A DNA stretch of 39,420 nt from Nitrospirota bacterium (GCA_016178585.1 JACOTA010000038.1:1-39420), one strand, 5' to 3'; shown: positions 1-7,960, numbered from the stretch's first letter. Notes: a model not told the origin generated them from the sequence alone. Program-made: numbers and translations.

Positions 1-131
1 ACAGGTTGGCAACATCCAAATGGAGACCCTGGCATGCGATTGTCTCTTGCATAGGAGACAATATGCCATATATGGATTTGGAAGTCCAGCAAAAAATGAA
101 ACCTTACTTTAGGCGGGGGAGACCTGAGTAG
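1..131 (+). CDS. 3' end of an ORF entering from the left (partial)
   Basis: A frame is open from position 3 to a TAG at 129-131, about 42 codons, and has no start inside the window that is clearly real. Its C-terminal part contains the string DLEVQQK. The secreted protein at 968-1309 ends in DLEVQRKK, so this may be the tail of a third member of the same tandem family. The shared stretch is short, and 42 open codons can occur by chance, so the call is tentative. No terminator hairpin follows it. Confidence 0.3.
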   Translation, partial: RLATSKWRPWHAIVSCIGDNMPYMDLEVQQKMKPYFRRGRPE

Positions 132-176
132 TTACAAAAAAACTTTCAAGAGGATTAAAAATAAATGTCTTGTCAG

Positions 177-439
177 AATCACAAAGCCTTGTAACTTATT
201 GGTTTTATTTATTAAATCGTGTTTAACCCATTTTCAGTCTGTTTTTTCCACATTTTTTTTATTTTTTTTGAATCTGTCCCCCATCTGTCCCCTTTGACAT
301 GAAATAATTTTTTTTAATTAACCTTTAATTTTAGGAGGTGAAAACCATGAAAAAAATTTACTCATTTGTCTTGAAACCGATGCGGATCGCTCTTCTGTTT
401 GCCGCGATATCGGTTGCGATCGCCCTGCCTGCATTTGCC
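177..439 (+). repeat. Tandem duplication unit, copy 1 (leader DNA plus signal peptide)
   Basis: This stretch resembles 791-1060. Shared blocks include the TTGGTTTTA segment, the T-rich tract, two CTGTCCCC repeats 11 bp apart (274-281 and 285-292), the ATGAAATAAT block, AGGAGG and the coding region of the 31-residue signal peptide. Similarity stops at the signal-peptide cleavage point, so the mature proteins differ. This is seen directly by aligning the two stretches by eye. Confidence 0.75.
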
Positions 440-604
440 GTGCAAAAGGATCAGGCCGCTGCTCCCGCTTCTGCCAATCCCGGCACCTCTCCTTCTAATC
501 CCGTTGCCGGGAAAACCAAAGTACCTAAGCCACCAAAAGTACCCATAACTCCCAAGGATATTAAAGATATAATAGCACCTACTAAATGCCTCCCCAATTG
601 CTAA
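347..604 (+). CDS. Small secreted proline-rich protein, first tandem copy
   Basis: 85 aa, function unknown. I chose ATG 347 because AGGAGG at 333-338 lies 8 nt upstream; an in-frame GTG at 338 overlaps that ribosome binding site. Residues 1-31 form a clear signal peptide (MKKIY start, hydrophobic core, cut after LPAFA). The mature part of about 54 residues is rich in Pro, Lys and Ala, is probably disordered, and ends in a pair of cysteines (KCLPNC). Signal peptide and upstream DNA nearly match the gene at 968, whereas the mature parts do not align. A strong terminator follows at 655-691, so it is probably transcribed alone. I do not recognise a family. Secretion is well supported; everything else about its role is open. 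Confidence 0.68.
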   Translation: MKKIYSFVLKPMRIALLFAAISVAIALPAFAVQKDQAAAPASANPGTSPSNPVAGKTKVPKPPKVPITPKDIKDIIAPTKCLPNC

Positions 605-654
605 TGTAGTTACATCACGGGCACCAAGGTATAGTCACCGCTATGCAGATCATT

Positions 655-691
655 TACGGGAGGGAGTGCAACACATTGACTCCCTCCCGTA
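655..691 (+). terminator. Intrinsic terminator after the first secreted-protein gene
   Basis: A perfect 13-bp stem (655-667 pairing with 679-691, TACGGGAGGGAGT and its complement) with an 11-nt loop is followed by GAATTTTCATAATTTT. The stem is very stable but the T-run is interrupted. It lies 50 nt past the stop at 604. The rest of the 605-967 gap is the leader of the next gene. Confidence 0.7.
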
Positions 692-790
692 GAATTTTCA
701 TAATTTTATTATCACAACGAGGTTTTACCAAAACCAGAGAACTTCGTAAGTTCTTCTCTGCTCCCTTGACGACCTTCTCAATCACATCGA

Positions 791-1060
791 AATCAAAGCT
801 AGAAAGTTTATAACCCATTGGTTTTACTAATTAAATTTCATTTAACCCCTTTTTAGTCTATTTTTTTTAAAATTTTTCATTTTTTTTGAAATCTGTCCCC
901 CATCTGTCCCCCTTGGTATGAAATAATGTTTTTGTTAATAAATCTTAAATATTAGGAGGAAAAAACCATGAAGAACATTTACTTAGTTGTCGTGAAACCA
1001 ATGCGGATCGCTCTTGTGCTTGCCGCAATGTTGGTTGCGATCGCTTTACCTGCATTTGCC
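791..1060 (+). repeat. Tandem duplication unit, copy 2 (leader DNA plus signal peptide)
   Basis: Second copy of the unit at 177-439, with the same order of blocks: TTGGTTTTA, T-rich tract, CTGTCCCC at 893-900 and 904-911, ATGAAATAAT, AGGAGG and the signal-peptide codons. The segment just upstream of each AGGAGG is weakly promoter-like (TTGACA at 294-299 in copy 1, TTGGTA in copy 2), but no good -10 box can be assigned. The paired CTGTCCCC sites, one helical turn apart and kept in both copies, are the best candidate operator. Confidence 0.72.
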
Positions 1061-1309
1061 CAGAAAATGAAACTGCCGGACGGTACAATCGTTACTTGTG
1101 CGGGAGTTGGAAAAGACGGAAACGGGAACTACGTATGCCGGAATGGCGGCGACATTACAACTCTGCCGCCGGGAACCGTTCCCGCGAAACCCAGCGTAAA
1201 TAGCGGTACAAAGAATCCACCTCCCATAGATAAAAATCAACTCAAAAAACCGGTGAAAACCGGTGATGATGATGACATTAACGATCTCGAGGTTCAGCGC
1301 AAAAAGTAA
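968..1309 (+). CDS. Small secreted protein, second tandem copy
   Basis: 113 aa, function unknown. ATG 968 has AGGAGG at 954-959, 8 nt upstream. The signal peptide (residues 1-31, ending LPAFA) is close to that of the gene at 347, including the shared KPMRIAL and VAIALPAFA strings. The mature part differs. It has a short Gly/Asn-rich section with two cysteines (TCAGVGKDGNGNYVCRNGG), which could form a disulfide in the periplasm or outside. A Pro/Lys-rich linker and an acidic GDDDD tail ending DLEVQRKK follow. No recognised domain. The pair looks like a duplicated export cassette carrying different cargo. Confidence 0.68.
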   Translation: MKNIYLVVVKPMRIALVLAAMLVAIALPAFAQKMKLPDGTIVTCAGVGKDGNGNYVCRNGGDITTLPPGTVPAKPSVNSGTKNPPPIDKNQLKKPVKTGDDDDINDLEVQRKK

Positions 1310-1384
1310 TCAAACGATTAAAAAGTCAGGCGAAATATTTTCTCGTTGATGACCCCTGAATGAAGGGATTATTCCGGTCAATCC

Positions 1385-2536
1385 TTAAGGTCTTGAATCG
1401 CTGGTCAGGGATTGGATTAAATTTCTTAAGTTAACGAATTTTATACTGATGTGATCGTATTGCCTTGAATAACCCTTCGTAACATCATTTGCGACAACAA
1501 AATTATTTCCTTCAGGATATTGTCTTCTAAAAGCCAAAAAATTGGTTGGGTCAAAATCTGAACCGCTCCACTTACATTCGATTCCTGTCGGAAGGTGGTG
1601 ATGATCAGTCAGAACAAAATCGACTTCATGACCTCTTTTGTCCCGCCAGTATAGAATTTTTCGAGTTTGTAAATGTGCCTGAATTTCATTTAAGACAAAA
1701 TGTTCCCAAAGAAACCCCATATCCTCACGGCGTAAATCATTCCAGCCCTTAAAGGTGCAGATAAAACCAGTATCAAACGCATACACTTTTGGGGCTGAGA
1801 TAATTTCAGCGGGGCGATGTGAACTAAAGGGCCGAATCACGTGGGCGACAAAGGTCGCCTCCAAAACAGCCAGATAATTAGAAATGGTTGTTCGACTCAC
1901 TTCACAGGGGCGCGCAAACCTGGTGGCCTCAAATATTCCTCCACTCTGGGCGATGACGAGCTCGGCAAATTTAATGAAGGAATGCCGTCGTTCGAGCCTG
2001 AAGAGTTCCTGAATGTCTTTGGCCCAGTAGGAATCCATCCATTCTTGAAAATCACGTTCAGGGATTGTTTTAGCCAGGAAAAAAGGGGGAAGCCCGCCAT
2101 ATAAAAAGCGGTGTTTTAAATCAGGTTGTGTAAAATCATGTAAATCTTCTAAAACAATCGGCGTTAACCAGATTTCTGTTTTACGTCCGGTCAGGGTATC
2201 CCGGAATTTTCTTGATGCCCCGAGTGTGGAGCTTCCGGTAGCCAGTATCTTTGTCTCCTTATAATGATCTGCCGCAATTTTAAGAAGCTCAGAAGGATTA
2301 TCGAGCCGATGAATTTCATCAAAAATAACCGTTTTACCTTTCAAGTCTTCGAGAAAAGATTGGGAATCTTCCATTTGACGACGTGTTCTCGGAAGTTCAC
2401 AATCAAAATACTCAATTTTGGGAAGGCTCTGGCATAATGAGGTTTTTCCAACCCGGCGGACACCTGAAAGCCATAGGACGGATTTGTGCTCCCATGCTTC
2501 CCTGATTTTTTTTATCCAGAACTGTCTTGTAACCAT
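1385..2536 (-). CDS. AAA-type ATPase with DUF4143-like C-terminus
   Basis: 383 aa, the usual size for the AAA_14/DUF4143 ATPase family. Visible motifs are Walker A GVRRVGKTS (25-33), Walker B VIFDEIH (70-76), a sensor-like LATGSS after it, and a C-terminal part resembling the DUF4143 nuclease-like fold (GHEVDFVL and IECKWS, i.e. a D...E-x-K arrangement). The family is common in bacteria and archaea and its biological role is poorly defined. Several members are discussed alongside toxin-antitoxin or mobile modules, which I cannot confirm here. The ribosome binding site before ATG 2536 is weak. It stands alone, convergent with the secreted-protein gene at 968. Confidence 0.85.
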   Translation of the reverse strand: MVTRQFWIKKIREAWEHKSVLWLSGVRRVGKTSLCQSLPKIEYFDCELPRTRRQMEDSQSFLEDLKGKTVIFDEIHRLDNPSELLKIAADHYKETKILATGSSTLGASRKFRDTLTGRKTEIWLTPIVLEDLHDFTQPDLKHRFLYGGLPPFFLAKTIPERDFQEWMDSYWAKDIQELFRLERRHSFIKFAELVIAQSGGIFEATRFARPCEVSRTTISNYLAVLEATFVAHVIRPFSSHRPAEIISAPKVYAFDTGFICTFKGWNDLRREDMGFLWEHFVLNEIQAHLQTRKILYWRDKRGHEVDFVLTDHHHLPTGIECKWSGSDFDPTNFLAFRRQYPEGNNFVVANDVTKGYSRQYDHISIKFVNLRNLIQSLTSDSRP

Positions 2537-2551
2537 ACGACATCATAATCT

Positions 2552-2570
2552 CATTTAGCGCTACTAAATG
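2552..2570. promoter_or_regulatory. Short inverted repeat upstream of the ATPase gene
   Basis: CATTTAG and CTAAATG, 7 bp each, are separated by CGCTA and lie 15 nt upstream of the ATPase start. It could be an operator for the minus-strand gene, but it may be chance in AT-rich DNA. Confidence 0.25.
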
Positions 2571-2646
2571 CAAACATAAAATCGAGCTAAAAAAGGGGCT
2601 GATAAATATATAGGGGGGAAAAATTTTAAATTAGATTCGTATAAAT

Positions 2647-2783
2647 CCCAAGAACAGAGTTAGAAAGCTGTCATTGCGAACAAAGTGAAGCAATCTCAAG
2701 ACTTTACGATAAGATTGCCACGCACCCTTCGGTGCTCGCAATGACATGATTAATAAGTGGGTGCGAAGTCTATCGCTGGTCTT
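2647..2783 (-). mobile_element. MITE copy 1 (subfamily A), right end clipped
   Basis: From 2650 to 2783 this is, base for base by eye, the reverse complement of 39287-39420. The core contains GTCATTGCGA and TCGCAATGAC in inverted orientation with nested GCAATCT/AGATTGC arms, so it can fold into a long hairpin. The CCC end is present at 2647-2649, but the expected GGG after GGTCTT is missing and no target duplication is evident. The element carries the ATG used by the following ORF. Confidence 0.85.
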
Positions 2784-3648
2784 TGTTATTCTAGCTGGAA
2801 TCTTGTTAGGGCTATTTTCCGCGCTGGCGTGGGGTGCGGGTGATTTTATTGCCAAACGAACCGTAGATAAAATAGGGCCTTATGTCACTCTGTTCTATAT
2901 GTTCCTGGTCGGAACGGTCTTGTTGGGGCTCCTCACCTTTTTCGTTATCGGGACGGCAGGTCCTCTTGACCGATGGATGATCCTCGTTATACTCCTCTCA
3001 TCGATCCTTGGCGTCCTGGGGTATTTTTGCCTTTATTACGGTTTTCAAATCGGCTTTCTCTCTGTCGTTTCCACGATCACGGCAGCCGGAACGATCGTCC
3101 CCGTGGGTCTGTTACTTTTAATTCTCCAGGAGTGGCCCACGCGAATCCAGTTACTCGGAATCGTTCTGATCATTCTGGGGGTGACCCTGGTCTCGTTCAA
3201 GCGCCAGCCGGAAATATCTCCCGCCATTCTAAAAAAGAGACTGGGCGTTATCCCGGCTATTTTTTCTGCTCTCTTCTTTGGATCGTATGTGGTTTTGATT
3301 AAAATTGTCAGCCTTAAGACGGGGCCCATCCTTCCCATTTTCATCGTTCGAGGAATGGGGGTCATTTTAATTGGATTGACTTTAATTTATCGAAAAGAAA
3401 TGACGCCTCCCCCAAAAGCGACATGGAAATATTTGTTGGCTATTGGCGTATTAGATGCCGCGGCATTTTTGGCATTCACCGTTGGAATCACCAGAACCCT
3501 GGTTGCTATTGTAGCGCCTCTCTCCAGCCTTTTTACCCTTGTAACAGTAATCCTTGCCCGGGTGATTTTAAAAGAACAACTCGCCTTTCATCAAAAATGG
3601 GGTTTCTGGATGGTTTTAATTGGAGTGCTGACCCTTTCGTCCCAATAA
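2746..3648 (+). CDS. EamA/DMT-family membrane transporter
   Basis: Up to 300 aa and about ten hydrophobic segments, in two repeats of five as in the drug/metabolite transporter superfamily. SALAWGAGDFIAKR near the N-terminus is typical of the first EamA repeat. Substrate unknown. The start is doubtful. ATG 2746 and the first residues (MINKWVRSLSL) are encoded by the MITE at 2647-2783. TTG 2803 would start the protein at LLGLFSALAWG, closer to what the family shows, but it has only a weak GGA upstream. The MITE may have replaced the native 5' end and supplied the start. It converges with the MCP gene at 3687 with no obvious terminator between. Confidence 0.85.
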   Translation: MINKWVRSLSLVFVILAGILLGLFSALAWGAGDFIAKRTVDKIGPYVTLFYMFLVGTVLLGLLTFFVIGTAGPLDRWMILVILLSSILGVLGYFCLYYGFQIGFLSVVSTITAAGTIVPVGLLLLILQEWPTRIQLLGIVLIILGVTLVSFKRQPEISPAILKKRLGVIPAIFSALFFGSYVVLIKIVSLKTGPILPIFIVRGMGVILIGLTLIYRKEMTPPPKATWKYLLAIGVLDAAAFLAFTVGITRTLVAIVAPLSSLFTLVTVILARVILKEQLAFHQKWGFWMVLIGVLTLSSQ

Positions 3649-3686
3649 CTTGCCACTTATCCCTTTAAACCGGAATGGGACCTCGG

Positions 3687-5438
3687 CTAAAATCGCTTAA
3701 ATTCGTGGTCATGGTGGCTCCCGGGAACACCCTGCGCCTTTACCCTCACGTTCCAGCTCTCTCCTTGATCGCCAGATGCATGCCCTACTTGATGCGCAGG
3801 AGCCATGTCCTGAGAGGAGTCTGACGTCACCGAATGATTGCTGCCGGGTCCATTGGCGTTTTGAAGGCTGTACCCTTCTTTTTCATATTTTCTATCAAAC
3901 TGGGTCGACTGGCTCAAACGGAAGAAAGCCATCAACTTCTGGAGGGACTCCGCCTGGGACGCCATTTCCTCCGCGGCCTCCGATAATTCCTCAGCTGAAG
4001 AGGCATTCCTTTGCGTCACTTGATCGACCTGCATCATCGCCTTGTTAATTTGAGCAACGCCGGACGATTGTTCCTGGGACGCCGCCGTCACCTCCTGAAC
4101 CAGGTCCGCGGTCTTCTTGATGGAAGGGGTTAATTGTTTAAGCAATTCTCCCGCTTCCTCGGCGATTTTCACGCTTGAGCCGGCCAGGGTGTTGATTTCA
4201 TTAGCCGCGAATTGACTCCGTTCAGCAAGTTTCCGAACCTCCGAGGCCACCACGGCAAAGCCCCTTCCATGTTCTCCCGCCCGCGCCGCCTCAATGGCCG
4301 CGTTCAATGCCAGCAGGTTTGTCTGATAGGCAATTTCTTCGATAATGGAAATTTTACCCGTAATTTCTTTCATCGCTTCGACCGTTTCTTTAACCGCTCT
4401 GCCGCTTTCCTCAGCGTCTTTTGCCCCTTTTATTGCCATGAGCTGCATCTGCCTGCTGTTCTCGGCATTTTGCGCAATTGAGGCGCTCATTTGTTCCAAA
4501 CTCGCGGTCATCTCTTCTATGCTGGAGGCTTGTTCGCTGGTGCCGCCGGATAAACTTTGAGCGGACGAGGCCACCTGCCCCGAAGCATTGGCAACGGCGT
4601 TGGATCCCTCCCGGGCCTCGCTAATCACCTGTCCGAGTCTTTGAATCATTTTAGACATTCCAGACAAAAGACGGCCTAATTCATCTTTTCGATTGAACTC
4701 TACCGCGACGGTCAAATCCCCCTGCGTAATTCGTTCCGCGACACCTGCCGCCATTTTTACCGGCCCGGTAATCCCCCGGGTAATAACCCAGGCAATCAGC
4801 ATCGAAATAAGCATCGCAACAAAAACCACGACCCAAACGACACTTGGCGTTCTTTTGCCAATGTCCGAGATTGCGGTCTCGCTCTCCACCGCCATTTCCG
4901 CATAGGTTGACGCCGAAGTTTCAAGCCGATGAACTTCGTCCTTAAAATTCGCGGCCGCCGCGTTTCCTTCCCCCGGTGTCTTGATCGCTCCCGCCTCGAC
5001 CTTTTCAACAACCCGGTTGAAACCCTTAACATAGGCAGTCAAATCCTCTTTCATTGATTTGACCATCACGCGGGCCTTATCCGTTAAAGCAACCTTTTCC
5101 AGATTATTCAAACGGGTTTCAAGCTGTACCCTTTCATTATTCCAGCTCTCTTTATATTCGGACATCTTCTTTCTGCCAGACTCTGAGCTGTTCTTTTTGT
5201 CTTGAATGTTTAATAAAAAGTCCTTTTCAAAACGCCTCAGCCCCAGGGTATTTGCTTTTGCCCGCTGGGCATTTTCAAAAATCCGGGTGTCCCGGCGGAC
5301 GTCTTCCAATATCTTATGATTTACCGTAATCACGGCATCCAGGCCCCAGATGCCCCAGCCTGTGACGCCAATCAGCATGAGCACGACAAGACCAAATCCC
5401 AGGCCCAATCGACTGCCAACGGAAATATTTCTAAACAT
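3687..5438 (-). CDS. Methyl-accepting chemotaxis protein
   Basis: 583 aa. Transmembrane helix 1 is at about 10-32. A helical periplasmic domain of about 160 residues follows, then TM2 near 195-220 and a HAMP domain ([19 protein letters not shown]). The cytoplasmic coiled coil has the conserved hairpin tip [19 protein letters not shown] followed by [15 protein letters not shown]. The tip identifies a receptor that docks CheA and CheW. The periplasmic domain looks like an all-helical bundle; its ligand cannot be read. The last 75 residues are a flexible Ser/Gly/His-rich tail. It lies 7.5 kb from the che operon and probably feeds it. The promoter at 5506-5533 is a good match. Confidence 0.95.
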   Translation of the reverse strand: MFRNISVGSRLGLGFGLVVLMLIGVTGWGIWGLDAVITVNHKILEDVRRDTRIFENAQRAKANTLGLRRFEKDFLLNIQDKKNSSESGRKKMSEYKESWNNERVQLETRLNNLEKVALTDKARVMVKSMKEDLTAYVKGFNRVVEKVEAGAIKTPGEGNAAAANFKDEVHRLETSASTYAEMAVESETAISDIGKRTPSVVWVVVFVAMLISMLIAWVITRGITGPVKMAAGVAERITQGDLTVAVEFNRKDELGRLLSGMSKMIQRLGQVISEAREGSNAVANASGQVASSAQSLSGGTSEQASSIEEMTASLEQMSASIAQNAENSRQMQLMAIKGAKDAEESGRAVKETVEAMKEITGKISIIEEIAYQTNLLALNAAIEAARAGEHGRGFAVVASEVRKLAERSQFAANEINTLAGSSVKIAEEAGELLKQLTPSIKKTADLVQEVTAASQEQSSGVAQINKAMMQVDQVTQRNASSAEELSEAAEEMASQAESLQKLMAFFRLSQSTQFDRKYEKEGYSLQNANGPGSNHSVTSDSSQDMAPAHQVGHASGDQGESWNVRVKAQGVPGSHHDHEFKRF

Positions 5439-5505
5439 AATCTCTCTCCCCTTTGCTCAGGATCATTCGCTCCATTTTCACCAAAGTATTAGTGCTATAG
5501 GTTAA

Positions 5506-5533
5506 AAGATACCAAGCTTCTGAAATTTGTCAA
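5506..5533 (-). promoter_or_regulatory. Sigma-70-type promoter for the MCP gene
   Basis: On the minus strand TTGACA (complement of 5528-5533) and TATCTT (complement of 5506-5511) are 16 bp apart, about 65 nt upstream of the MCP start. The -35 box is perfect, the -10 fair. No flagellar sigma-28 consensus is seen there. Confidence 0.5.
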
Positions 5534-5582
5534 AGGGAGTAAGGGGTTTTACGCGGGTCAGGCAAGAAAAACGAAATTTTGT

Positions 5583-7412
5583 CTAAGAAACGACATTGGA
5601 AATCTTTTTTCCTTCGATTTCCGCCTTCAGGGCTTGATTCATAATTTGTTCCGCCAGGGGGGCTGTGGCTTCGTCAAGGGCTTTCATTTCTTTTCGGATC
5701 AGGGCAGGGTCCTCTCCGTGAATCACCGCCTTTAACCGGGTGACCGCCTTTGTTACCCGATCCTTCTCTTCAGGCTTAAATCTCGCCGAATGCTGATCGA
5801 TGGCAGCCCCGGTATGTCTCAGAACAACCTCCGCTTCGTTTCTGGCTTCAATGAGTTGTCTTGTCTTTAAATCGGCGGCCGCGTTTGCCATCGACTCTTT
5901 AACCATTTTTTTAACATCGTCTTCGCTGATCCCGTACGTGGGCTTGACTTCGATAGCCTGTTCGATCCCGGTACGGGCCTCTCTGGCGCTGACGCTCAAA
6001 ATGCCATTTGCGTCAATTTGAAACTTTACTTCGATTTTAGGCAGTCCGGCTTTCATCGGAGGGATTCCTTTAAGGGTAAACCGCGCAAGGCTTCTGACAT
6101 CCCTGACGAGTTCCCGCTCTCCCTGAACGACATGAATTTGAACCCCTGTTTGATTATCCACGGAAGTCGTAAACTGATCCACCGCGGACGTTGGAATAGT
6201 GGTATTTCTTTCAATAATCCGGCTGACGACCCCGCCAACCGTTTCAATGCCAAGGGAAAGAGGCGTCACATCCAGCAAAAGCATGTCATGAATATGTCCT
6301 GAAAGAATATGCCCCTGTACCGCCGCGCCCAGGGCAACCACTTCATCCGGATTTAACTCGGAATGAGGCTTTTTTCGGAAAAGGTCCTCTACCAGTTTTC
6401 GGACCACCGGCACGCGGGTTGAACCTCCCACTAAAACGACCTCATCCACCTCCTCCGGTTTTAACCGGGCATCGGCCAGGGCCTGTTGACACGGGTCCGC
6501 CGTTGACTGAACCAGGTTAGAAATGGCGGCTTCAAACTCGGCTCTGGAAAACTTTCGTTGATAAACCTTATTTTCTTCCACCGAAATCCGGATTTCGGCA
6601 ATAGCCTCGGAAGAAAGGACCCATTTTGCCGCCTCGGCGGAGGCTCTGACTTTTTCAAATAAAACCGGGCGGGTCTCGCCGTCGACTCCGAATTTTTCCT
6701 GGATTTCTTTTAAAAAAATCGATACCAGGGCATGATCAAAATCATCCCCTCCCAGGTGATTGTTTCCATTGGTTGAAAGGACTTCGAAAATACCGTCTCT
6801 AAGTTTTAAAATCGAAATATCAAACGTCCCCCCGCCCAAATCGTAAACTGCGACAATCCCCTGTTTTCTCTTATCAAGACCGTAGGCAAGAGAAGCCGCG
6901 GTCGGTTCGTTAATGATTCGCATCACTTCCAAACCGGCGATTTGTCCCGCGTCTTTTGTCGCCTGGCGCTGACTGTCGTTAAAATAAGCGGGCACCGTGA
7001 TGACGGCCTGTTTTATTTCTTCATTAAAGTAGGCTTCGGCCTGCAGTTTGAGTTGTTTTAAGACCATGGCCGATATTTCCGGAGGGGTAAAGACCCGGTC
7101 CCCAACCTGAATTTTAATCACTCCGCCTTCTTCCCCTGAAAGTTTAAAAGGAATATACGCCAGCTCCGATTGGACCTCCTTTAAACCTTTCCCCATTAAG
7201 CGCTTAATCGAATATAGCGTGTTTTGGATATCTTCTTTACGGCGCTGCCTGGCCTTTTCTCCAACAAGAATTTCATCCCCTTTAAATGAGACGATTGAAG
7301 GGACCATTCGATTGCCTTCCTGGTCAGGGATAATTTTAGGCGCCGTCCCATCCATATAAGCCACCAGGCTATTGGTAGTGCCGAGATCAATACCGACGAT
7401 TCGTGTTGACAT
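5583..7412 (-). CDS. hscA: Hsp70-family chaperone, HscA-like
   Basis: 609 aa, matching HscA and slightly shorter than DnaK. The nucleotide-binding domain shows IVGIDLGTTNS (5-15), YDLGGGTFD and VLVGGSTRVP. The substrate-binding part begins around residue 385 (LLLDVTPLSLGIET). The long acidic/Gly tail of DnaK is absent; the protein ends NVVS. HscA helps transfer clusters from the IscU scaffold to target proteins. The gene for the A-type carrier IscA ends 125 nt upstream on the same strand, which supports HscA over DnaK. No hscB, iscS, iscU or fdx gene is in the window, so the isc operon is scattered or continues elsewhere. The intrinsic terminator at 7490-7521 separates it from iscA, so it may have its own promoter. 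Confidence 0.88.
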   Translation of the reverse strand: MSTRIVGIDLGTTNSLVAYMDGTAPKIIPDQEGNRMVPSIVSFKGDEILVGEKARQRRKEDIQNTLYSIKRLMGKGLKEVQSELAYIPFKLSGEEGGVIKIQVGDRVFTPPEISAMVLKQLKLQAEAYFNEEIKQAVITVPAYFNDSQRQATKDAGQIAGLEVMRIINEPTAASLAYGLDKRKQGIVAVYDLGGGTFDISILKLRDGIFEVLSTNGNNHLGGDDFDHALVSIFLKEIQEKFGVDGETRPVLFEKVRASAEAAKWVLSSEAIAEIRISVEENKVYQRKFSRAEFEAAISNLVQSTADPCQQALADARLKPEEVDEVVLVGGSTRVPVVRKLVEDLFRKKPHSELNPDEVVALGAAVQGHILSGHIHDMLLLDVTPLSLGIETVGGVVSRIIERNTTIPTSAVDQFTTSVDNQTGVQIHVVQGERELVRDVRSLARFTLKGIPPMKAGLPKIEVKFQIDANGILSVSAREARTGIEQAIEVKPTYGISEDDVKKMVKESMANAAADLKTRQLIEARNEAEVVLRHTGAAIDQHSARFKPEEKDRVTKAVTRLKAVIHGEDPALIRKEMKALDEATAPLAEQIMNQALKAEIEGKKISNVVS

Positions 7413-7462
7413 GCTTAAAACCTTCTTTGCTACTTTACTACGCTTTTTTTTCTGTTAGATTC

Positions 7463-7490
7463 AGGGCAGGCACAGGAGCCTGCCCCTACA
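7463..7490. repeat. REP-like palindrome, half-element
   Basis: GGGCAGGC and GCCTGCCC arms flank an ACAGGA loop, followed by CCTACA. It matches the right half of the larger palindrome at 33719-33773 (one internal base difference visible in the loop). It lies between iscA and hscA, next to a true terminator. Confidence 0.7.
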
Positions 7491-7521
7491 AAAAAAGGGC
7501 GTCACGCAGACGCCCCCTTTT
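7490..7521 (-). terminator. Intrinsic terminator of iscA
   Basis: Read on the minus strand: GGGCGTC, loop TGCGT, GACGCCC (plus-strand arms 7497-7503 and 7509-7515), followed by seven T. A-run and T-run also pair across the base. It lies 17-40 nt past the iscA stop and is the best intrinsic terminator in the window. Confidence 0.85.
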
Positions 7522-7537
7522 AAACATTTTTGTGATT

Positions 7538-7861
7538 TTAAACGGCGAAGGAGGTACCGCACCCGCATGAACCGCTTGCGTTGGGATTGATGAACTTAAA
7601 ACCTCCTCCTGTCAATGCTTTTGAAAAATCAATCGTGATTCCATTCAGGTAAAGATAGCTTTTCGCATCCACCAAAACTTTCACGCCGTTGATTTCAAAT
7701 TGTTCATCCCATTCCTCTCTTTCGGAATCAAACGAAAGCTTGTATTCCAAACCCGAACACCCCCCTCCTTTAACCCCTACACGAAGGGCAAGGTCAGGGT
7801 TATTCTCTTTGGCCATAATTTTTTTAACTTCCTCAGATGCGGTTTCTGTTAAATTAATCAT
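7538..7861 (-). CDS. iscA: A-type iron-sulfur carrier protein
   Basis: 107 aa, the normal family length. All three cluster-binding cysteines are present: C35 in GGGCSGLEY and C99/C101 in SGSCGCGTSF. The family receives Fe-S clusters from the scaffold and passes them to apoproteins. IscA and ErpA cannot be separated safely from sequence alone. ATG 7861 was chosen because AAGGAG lies 9 nt upstream and MINLTETA is the usual N-terminus; a frame reaching to 7897 would be encoded by the leader palindrome. hscA follows on the same strand. The leader contains a REP-like hairpin (7883-7960) ending a few bases before the ribosome binding site. Confidence 0.93.
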   Translation of the reverse strand: MINLTETASEEVKKIMAKENNPDLALRVGVKGGGCSGLEYKLSFDSEREEWDEQFEINGVKVLVDAKSYLYLNGITIDFSKALTGGGFKFINPNASGSCGCGTSFAV

Positions 7862-7882
7862 TGATTTCAACTCCTTATAACA

Positions 7883-7960
7883 GCCTGCCCTGGGCAACCA
7901 CGGGGGGTTGCCCCTACAAGAAACATGTCACAATTATTTTCACGTTTGTTTATATTAATT
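7883..7960 (-). repeat. REP-like palindrome in the iscA leader, with conserved flank
   Basis: On the minus strand this reads AATTGTGACATGTTTCT, then TGTAGGGGCAAC, CCCCCGTG, GTTGCCC, AGGGCAGGC. The same order occurs on the plus strand at 33687-33757, including about 30 bp of non-palindromic flank. It forms GGGGCAAC/GTTGCCC hairpins. The element ends 7 bp before the AAGGAG of iscA, so it is part of the transcript leader if the promoter lies upstream. Confidence 0.8.

Noticed and set aside
7461-7490. Second terminator after iscA
   Set aside because: It is a hairpin, but it matches the dispersed REP-like repeat and lacks a T-run on the minus strand; the adjacent hairpin at 7497-7515 is the real candidate.
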